Origin: CAVPEW01 sp050247895
GTDB taxonomy: Bacteria; Actinomycetota; Acidimicrobiia; Acidimicrobiales; VFJN01
NCBI GenBank assembly: GCA_050247895.1
Contig: JBFWTJ010000003.1
Location: 1 to 37,422, forward strand
Direction: 5' to 3'
Length of the DNA: 37,422 nt
The stretch's first letter is position 1; each line of letters begins with the position of its first letter. Of the stretch, positions 32,779 through 37,422 are shown in pieces. The notes below the pieces were generated by a model, which saw only the letters and a list, made by a program, of their open reading frames with translations, did no database searches and was not told the origin of the DNA. The position numbers and the translations under genes were made by a program.

Positions 32779-32921
32779 TTAGCAACGTCATATTTACGGG
32801 TCAGATCGGCTAACCGGTCTTCATTGTGACGAGCGCCACCTCGATCGTCGGGAACCATCCGACCGGCGGCGGCGACCCGAGGGACATCGACGCGTCGCAG
32901 GTCGCAGATGTGGAAGGGACC

Positions 32922-33422
32922 GTGGTCACCGCCGGCCTGCTGGCACTGGCCCTGGTCGCCGTGGCGCGCCTGGTCGCACCGTCGTGGTTCGCCGCCCTGC
33001 GCCGTGAGCTCACCGGGCTGGGGCCGGCGCTCGCGGGCGGGGTCGCCGTGCTGGCCACCGCCGGGAGCCTGTGGTTCTCCGAGGGTGCCCACTTCCCGCC
33101 CTGCGAGCTGTGTTGGTACCAGCGCATCGCCATGTACCCCCTCGCCGTCGTGCTGCCCCTGGCCGCCTGGCGACGCGACCCCGGCATCCGGCCCTACGCC
33201 CTCACCGTCGCCGGGTTGGGGCTGGCCGTCAACGCCTGGCACGTCTTCATCGAGACCTTCCCCGACCGCGACCCGGGCGGGTGCGACCCGAACAACCCCT
33301 GCACGATCCGCTGGGTCGAGGGCCTGGGCTTCTGGACCATCCCGCGCATGGCCGGCGCGTGCTTCGCGGTCATCCTCGTGGTGCTCTGGCTCGACCGACC
33401 CAACGCCGAGGAGGCGCCATGA
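32922..33422 (+). CDS. BdbC/DsbB-like disulfide bond formation protein
   Basis: 166 residues with four membrane helices. The first redox pair is CELC (Cys61, Cys64) after FSEGAHFPP, and the second is Cys121 and Cys127 in GGCDPNNPC, the two-pair layout of DsbB/BdbC quinone-linked oxidoreductases. It reoxidises an extracytoplasmic thiol-disulfide protein. The GTG at 32922 with GGAAGGG upstream is preferred; the frame is open from GTG 32826, but that adds a low-complexity, non-conserved extension. Its stop overlaps the next gene's ATG (ATGA), so the two are coupled. Confidence 0.87.
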   Translation: MVTAGLLALALVAVARLVAPSWFAALRRELTGLGPALAGGVAVLATAGSLWFSEGAHFPPCELCWYQRIAMYPLAVVLPLAAWRRDPGIRPYALTVAGLGLAVNAWHVFIETFPDRDPGGCDPNNPCTIRWVEGLGFWTIPRMAGACFAVILVVLWLDRPNAEEAP

Positions 33423-34093
33423 CCAAGCAGAGCACCCCCTCGAGGGGACGGGCGGGGCAGCCGCCCCGGGGCCCGGCGCCGTCGCGACGGACGCCCATCC
33501 TGGCCATCGGCGGCGCCGTGCTGGCCGTCGTCGTGGTGATCGGCATCGCCATCGCCGCGGCCGGGTCGGGCGGCGACGACGACGACCGGCCGGTGTTCGG
33601 CCCCGTGACCGTCGAGGGGACCGCCCTGACCCCCCTGCCCGACGCCGGCGCCGATCCGGCCGAGGGCCAGGTCGCGCCCACGCTCACGGGGCGTTCGCCC
33701 GACGGCGACCGGGTCGGCCTGGGTGGCCAGGGCGAGCCCACCCTCGTCGCCTTCCTGGCCCACTGGTGCCCCCACTGCCAGGCCGAGCTCCCCGTGCTCG
33801 TCGACCTGGCCGACGACGGCGCCTTCGAGGGCATCCGCACCGTCGCCGTGCTCACCGGCACCAACCCCGACGCCCCCAACTTCCCGCCGGCGAGCTGGCT
33901 GGACCGCGAGGGCTGGGACGGTGACGTGCTCCTCGACAACGACGCCCAGGCCGCGGCACGGGCCTACGGCCTCACCAGCTACCCCCTGCTGGTCGCGCTC
34001 GACGCCGACGGGAACGTGGTCGGCCGGATGTCGGGCGAGCAGCCCGCCGCCGTCGTCACCGCCCTCGCCGACGCCGCCCGCGGCTCGGACTGA
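33419..34093 (+). CDS. membrane-anchored TlpA-like thiol-disulfide protein
   Basis: 224 residues. A basic N-terminus is followed by a single membrane helix (about 27-48), then a linker and a thioredoxin-fold domain with the active site WCPHC (Cys117, Cys120) and the cis-Pro loop LTSYPLLVALDADG. It should face the outside of the membrane as an oxidant or isomerase, with BdbC encoded just upstream as the likely redox partner. Overlap with the BdbC gene by four bases supports joint expression. Whether it oxidises or reduces its targets is not shown by sequence. Confidence 0.87.
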   Translation: MTKQSTPSRGRAGQPPRGPAPSRRTPILAIGGAVLAVVVVIGIAIAAAGSGGDDDDRPVFGPVTVEGTALTPLPDAGADPAEGQVAPTLTGRSPDGDRVGLGGQGEPTLVAFLAHWCPHCQAELPVLVDLADDGAFEGIRTVAVLTGTNPDAPNFPPASWLDREGWDGDVLLDNDAQAAARAYGLTSYPLLVALDADGNVVGRMSGEQPAAVVTALADAARGSD

Positions 34094-34132
34094 CCTCCCC
34101 ACGGGTGGGACCCGACGACCGGCGGTCGGGCG

Positions 34133-34153
34133 TTGGTATGGTGATTGGTATGG
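34133..34153 (+). promoter_or_regulatory. direct repeats and -10 box at vapB
   Basis: TTGGTATGG occurs twice (34133-34141, 34145-34153). The first copy holds TATGGT (34137-34142), which is followed by exactly 7 nt and the ATG at 34150. The repeats may be half-sites for autorepression by the RHH protein. Confidence 0.45.
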
Positions 34154-34398
34154 CGAAGACGCGGAAGGTCACCGTGACGATGCCCGTCGAGTCGCTCGAC
34201 GCCATCCGGGCCCTGGTTGCACAGGGCCGGGCCGACAGCGTCTCGGGGTTCGTCCAGCACGCGGTCCAGGTCTCGCTGGACGACGTGCGGGGTTGGGGGG
34301 CGATGCTCGCCGAGGCCCTGGACGCGACCGGCGGCGCTATGACGCCCGCCGAGCGTGTCTGGGCCGACGAGATCCTCGGCCGAGCCGGGGCCGCGTGA
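34150..34398 (+). CDS. ribbon-helix-helix antitoxin
   Basis: 82 residues. KTRKVTVTMPVESLDAIRALVAQGRADSVSGFVQHAVQ is a ribbon-helix-helix DNA-binding unit, with the strand KVTVTMP first, followed by a toxin-binding tail (WGAMLAEALDATGGAMTPAERVWADEIL). The PIN-toxin GTG overlaps the stop as GTGA, the normal antitoxin-first order of VapBC-type pairs. It should repress its own promoter, and direct repeats lie at the start codon. The start at 34150 fits the leaderless -10 spacing. Confidence 0.85.
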   Translation: MAKTRKVTVTMPVESLDAIRALVAQGRADSVSGFVQHAVQVSLDDVRGWGAMLAEALDATGGAMTPAERVWADEILGRAGAA

Positions 34399-34775
34399 GC
34401 CGCGGCGTGACACTGGATGCGGGCCCGCTGATCGCGCTGGACCGCGACGATCGCCGCACCGTCGTCCTGCTCGCCCGTGCCGCCGAGGCGGGCGACCGGG
34501 TCGTGATCCCCGGCTCGGCGCTGGCCCAGGCCGTGCGCGACCCTGCCCGCCAGGTGCGCCTGGCCCGGCTGCTGCGACAGCCGGCGACCTCGGTCGAACC
34601 GCTGGACCGCGTCGACGCCACCGGCGTCGGGCGGCTGCTGGTCGCGTCCGGCACCGCCGACATCGCGGACGCCCACGTGGTCATCTGCGCTCGCCGATCG
34701 GGGACCACGGTCGTGACCAGCGATCCCGGCGACCTCCGCCACCTCGACCCATCCCTGCCGATCACCTCGGTCTGA
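34395..34775 (+). CDS. PIN-domain toxin
   Basis: 126 residues. Asp8 in TLDAGPLIAL, Asp92 in GTADIADAHVV and Asp110 in VVTSDPGDL occupy three of the acidic sites of PIN ribonucleases. The second position, usually a glutamate in VLAE, is ALAQ here (Gln45), a change seen in some actinobacterial PIN subfamilies, so activity is likely but not sure. PIN toxins cleave RNA, often tRNA or rRNA. It is translationally coupled to the RHH antitoxin gene. Confidence 0.85.
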   Translation: MSRGVTLDAGPLIALDRDDRRTVVLLARAAEAGDRVVIPGSALAQAVRDPARQVRLARLLRQPATSVEPLDRVDATGVGRLLVASGTADIADAHVVICARRSGTTVVTSDPGDLRHLDPSLPITSV

Positions 34776-34791
34776 CGTCCAACCGGTTCGG

Positions 34792-34809
34792 CGACGGCCC
34801 GCGCCGTCG
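34792..34809. terminator. 7-bp hairpin between PIN and map genes
   Basis: 34792-34798 pairs with 34803-34809 around a 4-nt loop in the 82-bp gap between convergent genes. No T tract. Confidence 0.4.
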
Positions 34810-34857
34810 TGGCACAAGAGCCGCCAGGGGGCACGGTGCGTCGATCGCCCGCCGCCT

Positions 34858-35601
34858 TCAGCTGGTGAGGACCAGCGGTCGCCCCGCCGTGACGACCATG
34901 GTGTGCTCGACCTGGGCGGCCAGGCTGCCGTCGGGGGTGCGCAACGTCCAGCCGTCCGGGTCCTCGACCACCAAGGGCATCCCGGTGCACAGGAACGGCT
35001 CGACGGCGATCACCAGCCCCTCCCACAGCACCGTGGCATCGGCGCGGTCCTCGATGCCCGGCACGCGGGGCGGCTCGTGGATGGACCGCCCGACGCCGTG
35101 GCCGGCGAGCATGCCGATCACGCCGAACCCGTGCCGGCGGGCACGGCGCTCGACGGCCCGGCCGATGTGGCGCAGCGGTCGCCCGGCCACCGCGGCGGCC
35201 ATCCCCTCGGCCTGCGCGGCCCGGGTGGCCTCGACCAGCTCACGGGCCCGGGCCGGCACCTCGCCGACCGGGCGGCTGGCACCGGTGTCGGCCCAGTACC
35301 CGTCGAGCTCGGCCGACACGTCGACGTTGACCAGGTCGCCGGACCGGAGCACCTGCTCCGGCGACGGCACGCCGTGGGCGACCGCGTCGTTGACGCTGAT
35401 GCAGGTCCAGGCCGGGAACCCGTAGGCCAGGCGAGGCGCGCTGCGGGCCCCGTGACGTCGCAGGACCTCGCGGCCCACCGCGTCCAGCTCGGCGGTCGAG
35501 GTCCCCGGCACCGCGGCGCCGAGCATGGCCTCGCGCGCCTCGGCCACGACCTGCCCGACGCGCCCGAGCCCGTCCAGGTCGGCGTCGTCGTCGACCGTCA
35601 C
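34858..35601 (-). CDS. map: methionine aminopeptidase, type I
   Basis: 247 residues of the pita-bread fold. The metal ligands are in sequence order: the aspartates in NVDVSAELDGYWADTG, His in GHGVGRSIHEPP, Glu in VIAVEPF and Glu in QVEHTMVV. SVNDAVAHGVPS and AYGFPAWTCIS are also typical. It removes the initiator methionine from new proteins. The GTG at 35601 is chosen because TAGCGT lies exactly 7 nt before it; a GTG three codons upstream is in frame. It lies next to the end of the DUF2306 gene, whose tail carries its promoter. Confidence 0.92.
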   Translation of the reverse strand: MTVDDDADLDGLGRVGQVVAEAREAMLGAAVPGTSTAELDAVGREVLRRHGARSAPRLAYGFPAWTCISVNDAVAHGVPSPEQVLRSGDLVNVDVSAELDGYWADTGASRPVGEVPARARELVEATRAAQAEGMAAAVAGRPLRHIGRAVERRARRHGFGVIGMLAGHGVGRSIHEPPRVPGIEDRADATVLWEGLVIAVEPFLCTGMPLVVEDPDGWTLRTPDGSLAAQVEHTMVVTAGRPLVLTS

Positions 35602-35608
35602 GGCCGGC

Positions 35609-35614
35609 ACGCTA
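35609..35614 (-). promoter_or_regulatory. -10 box for leaderless map
   Basis: The complement reads TAGCGT, then 7 nt and the GTG. It overlaps the last codon of the DUF2306 gene. Confidence 0.6.
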
Positions 35615-36388
35615 CCAACGCGCGCTCGACCGCCGACCGGTCCCGTCCCCCGGGCCGGTGCGTGCGGCACGGCCGTCGCCCTCCCGCGGACCACCCGAGA
35701 GGCACGGGCCGTGCGAGCGCGGCGGGGCGGTGCCCGGCCGGGGCACCCGCAGCGGGCGCCCGCGGATCATGCGCTCGGCGACCCAGAGGTTGACGAGCCA
35801 GCCGGCCACGTGGAGGCCGATGTTGCTGGCCACGTTGGGCTCGCCGAACGCGAGGAGCAGGGGGATGCCGATCAGCGCCTGGCTGCCGGCGCCCACCCCG
35901 ATCGCGTAGCCGCGGATCATCCAGGCCCGGTGGCTCGGCACGTCCCTGCGCAGGATCGCCCCGAGGGCGAGGACGAGCGCCACCAGCATCCCGGTGCCGA
36001 ACAGCGTGCGGATGAGGTCGAGCGCCACCGAGTTGGGATGGGGCAGCGGGTAGAAGAGCGCCATCCAGATGCCGCTCGCCGCGGCCACGAGCCCGAAGGG
36101 GAGGGCGACCTTGCCGGCCCGGCGGTGCCAGCGCCCTCGCCGCAGCGAGGGCACGAACTGGAACGCGCCGAGGACGCACCAGACCGTGGCGCCGACGATG
36201 TGGGCCACCACCGGGAAGGGATCCTCGACGAACCGGGCGTTGTCGGGGGTCACCTCCGGCGACGACGCCAGCTCCCCGACTCGGGCCGCCCCCGCGAGGA
36301 GCGGGATCAGGCTGAGCAGGAGCAGTCCGGCGGGGACGCGCCACGCCGGGTGTCGGCCCGCCTCACGGCGGGATGCGTACGTGGTCAT
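35612..36388 (-). CDS. DUF2306 membrane protein
   Basis: 258 residues with about seven membrane helices. FPVVAHIVGATVWCVLGAFQFVPSLRRGRWHRRAG is the typical DUF2306 block, with a conserved His in the helix and the RxRWHRRAG loop, followed by HPNSVALDLIRTLFGTGML and RAWMIRGYAIGVGAGSQAL. The function of the family is not known. The last 50 residues are a basic, Gly/Arg/Pro-rich tail without homology. The ATG at 36388 is divergent from a TetR gene and has two operator-like palindromes upstream, so it is the likely target of that regulator. Confidence 0.85.
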   Translation of the reverse strand: MTTYASRREAGRHPAWRVPAGLLLLSLIPLLAGAARVGELASSPEVTPDNARFVEDPFPVVAHIVGATVWCVLGAFQFVPSLRRGRWHRRAGKVALPFGLVAAASGIWMALFYPLPHPNSVALDLIRTLFGTGMLVALVLALGAILRRDVPSHRAWMIRGYAIGVGAGSQALIGIPLLLAFGEPNVASNIGLHVAGWLVNLWVAERMIRGRPLRVPRPGTAPPRSHGPCLSGGPREGDGRAARTGPGDGTGRRSSARW

Positions 36389-36401
36389 CGCGAGCTCCTG
36401 C

Positions 36402-36433
36402 CTTACGTCGTAAGTCTACCTTACGCGGTAAGG
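36402..36433. promoter_or_regulatory. two tandem TetR-type operators
   Basis: CTTAC-N3-GTAAG at 36402-36414 and CCTTAC-N3-GTAAGG at 36419-36433 have centres 18 bp apart. They lie between the divergent DUF2306 and TetR starts and should bind two repressor dimers. Confidence 0.75.
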
Positions 36434-36464
36434 TGGTACTCGGCGGTGAAGAAGAGGTGAACAG

Positions 36465-37145
36465 ATGGTCCGGTCCCGGCAGCCACTGACACCCGAGCGG
36501 GTGGCCGGCGCGGCGCGCGCCGTCGCCGACCGCGAGGGCCTGGAACAGGTCACGATGCGCCGCGTCGCCGCCGAGCTCGGCGTCGAGGCCATGTCGCTCT
36601 ACCACCACGTCGCCAGCAAGGAGGCGCTGCTCGACGGCCTCGTCGAGGCGCTCGTCGCCGAAGTCCTGTCGACGGTCGCACGGGTCGAGGCCGACGCCCC
36701 CGACCCCTCCTGGCGACGGACCCTGCGCCGACGGTTCCTCACCGCCCGGGCCGTGATGCTCCGCCACCCGTGGGCGCCGCGGCTGATCGCCGGCCGCGCC
36801 ACCGCTCCACCCACCCTGTACGCCTACTACGACGGCGTGGTCGCGACGATGGTGGAGGGCGGCCTCTCGTACCACCTCGCGCACCGGGCGCTGCACGCCT
36901 TCGGGAGCATGCCCCTCGGCTTCTCCCAGGAGCTGTTCGCGCCGGCCGGGCAGGACGCCGAGGCCGACCCCGCGGCGCAGGCCCGGATGGCCGAGCTCGT
37001 CCCCCACCTCGCCGCCATGGTCGGCGCCGAGGTGCACGCGGCCGGCGACGACGTGCTCGGCTGGTGCGACAGCCAGACCGAGTTCGAGTTCACCCTCGAC
37101 CTGCTCCTCGACGGCCTCGAGCGCCAGAGCCTGACCCGCGGCTGA
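36465..37145 (+). CDS. TetR-family transcriptional regulator
   Basis: 226 residues. The N-terminal helix-turn-helix reads TPERVAGAARAVADREGLEQVTMRRVAAELGVEAMSLYHHVASKEALLDGLVEA in pattern, with MSLYHHVASKEALL the recognition and linker segments of TetR proteins. The rest is the helical ligand-binding domain of the tetracycline-repressor C-terminal type (PWAPRLIAGR, YDGVVATMVEGGLSY, HRALHAFGSMPLGFSQELF). It probably represses itself and the divergent DUF2306 gene through the tandem operators. Its ligand is unknown. The ATG has AAGAGGTG upstream. Confidence 0.9.
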   Translation: MVRSRQPLTPERVAGAARAVADREGLEQVTMRRVAAELGVEAMSLYHHVASKEALLDGLVEALVAEVLSTVARVEADAPDPSWRRTLRRRFLTARAVMLRHPWAPRLIAGRATAPPTLYAYYDGVVATMVEGGLSYHLAHRALHAFGSMPLGFSQELFAPAGQDAEADPAAQARMAELVPHLAAMVGAEVHAAGDDVLGWCDSQTEFEFTLDLLLDGLERQSLTRG

Positions 37146-37162
37146 AGCCGCTCGGGCTGGTG

Positions 37163-37189
37163 TGGTGGGCGCAAAGGGACTCGAACCCC
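37163..37189 (-). other. tRNA 3'-end fragment, probable attachment site
   Basis: The complement holds a T-arm with loop TTCGAGT and the 3' acceptor strand TGCGCCC followed by A and CCA. The matching 5' acceptor (GGGCGCA) and the D and anticodon arms are missing, and the outer T-stem pair is mismatched. This is the usual look of an attachment site left by integration into a tRNA gene. The rest of 37146-37226 shows no gene. Confidence 0.6.
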
Positions 37190-37226
37190 ACCATCGCATG
37201 GCAGACGCCGTGCAGGTGGGGGCGGT

Positions 37227-37422
37227 TCAGACGTTGTCCTCATCGGGCTGGGGCGACCAGAGCGCGCCGACGGGCAGGACGTGAAGCCGGTCATCGGCAA
37301 CATAGGACTGGGCGCCGAGGTGGAGGGCGATGCCAGCCAGGAACGAGGAGCCTGTGGCGTCGCGGAGCTTTCGCAGCGGGGCCATCTCGCGACGATCGAC
37401 TCGCTGGCTGGCCTTCACCTCG
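37227..37422 (-). CDS. DUF4143-type AAA ATPase, C-terminal part
   Basis: The frame is open from the window's right edge to a stop at 37227, giving 64 residues of the C-terminus only. EVKASQRVDRREMAPLRKLRDATGSSFLAGIAL-type order (EVKAS, then RRxxxxLRxLxDATGxxFxAG) and DRLHVLPVGALW match the nuclease-like end of DUF4143 proteins, which pair with an N-terminal AAA domain. The EVKAS lysine fits the PD-(D/E)xK-type core. It lies next to the tRNA fragment and has somewhat lower GC, both consistent with integrated DNA. Confidence 0.75.
   Translation of the reverse strand, partial: EVKASQRVDRREMAPLRKLRDATGSSFLAGIALHLGAQSYVADDRLHVLPVGALWSPQPDEDNV

Noticed and set aside
37163..37260. A complete tRNA gene
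   Set aside because: No 5' acceptor, D arm or anticodon arm can be found upstream on the minus strand.

Overview
The window is very GC-rich DNA with dense, mostly short-spaced genes on both strands. It is actinobacterial: it carries a mycothiol ligase (MshC), an F420-dependent NADP reductase, CarD, an EF-G2-type GTPase, an InhA-like enoyl reductase and a thrS-HIT pair laid out as in mycobacteria. Many SDR, amidohydrolase and acyl-CoA enzymes and frequent leaderless starts fit the class Acidimicrobiia, but that placement is inference and no rRNA is present.

Layout. 1-3833: partial alpha/beta hydrolase (-), divergent from an EF-G2-like GTPase followed by two DinB-like four-helix proteins. 3847-6107: SDR plus amidohydrolase operon behind a promoter/operator, closed by a 17-bp hairpin. 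6116-8350: accessory patch with an LPXTG-anchored thioester-domain surface protein, an unknown ORF and decayed gene fragments. 8356-14412: housekeeping block: thrS, HIT hydrolase, membrane protein, small protein (all -), then mshC and npdG (-, overlapping) divergent from fabI (+). 14429-18250: two paralogous M23 peptidases with long N-terminal helices flanking an ABC ATPase and an SRPBCC protein. 18407-23120: thiamine salvage operon (-): TPP riboswitch, thiN, substrate-binding protein, fused permease, ATPase; a 52-bp tandem repeat sits at the permease/ATPase junction. 23140-26703: acyl-CoA dehydrogenase, YceH-like protein, carD, lipoprotein, infA. 26712-28480: ImmA/IrrE-type protease plus XRE regulator, a divergent second XRE protein, and a beta-carbonic anhydrase. 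28534-31448: AMP-dependent acyl-CoA synthetase convergent with a second amidohydrolase. 31467-34093: small proteins, a TauD-like fragment, a two-domain sulfurtransferase and a BdbC/TlpA-like disulfide pair. 34137-35601: RHH-PIN toxin-antitoxin pair and methionine aminopeptidase. 35612-37145: DUF2306 membrane protein divergent from a TetR regulator with two tandem operators. 37163-37422: a tRNA 3'-end fragment followed by the C-terminus of a DUF4143-type ATPase, which looks like a boundary of integrated DNA.

How the parts work together. The best-supported regulated unit is the thi operon: the TPP aptamer appears to contain the ribosome binding site of thiN, and every downstream junction is a 4-base stop/start overlap, so thiamine import and pyrophosphorylation should respond together to TPP. 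Several unrelated genes (thrS, npdG, acyl-CoA dehydrogenase, vapB, map) have a TANNNT -10 box exactly 7 nt before the start codon, which implies leaderless mRNAs. Convergent gene pairs are usually separated by perfect GC-rich hairpins that lack a T tract.

I found no CRISPR array, complete tRNA, rRNA, insertion sequence or obvious new multi-gene defence system. The items most worth following are the riboswitch/start arrangement, the thi junction duplication, the short overlapping leader ORFs, the surface thioester protein and the tRNA fragment at the right edge.
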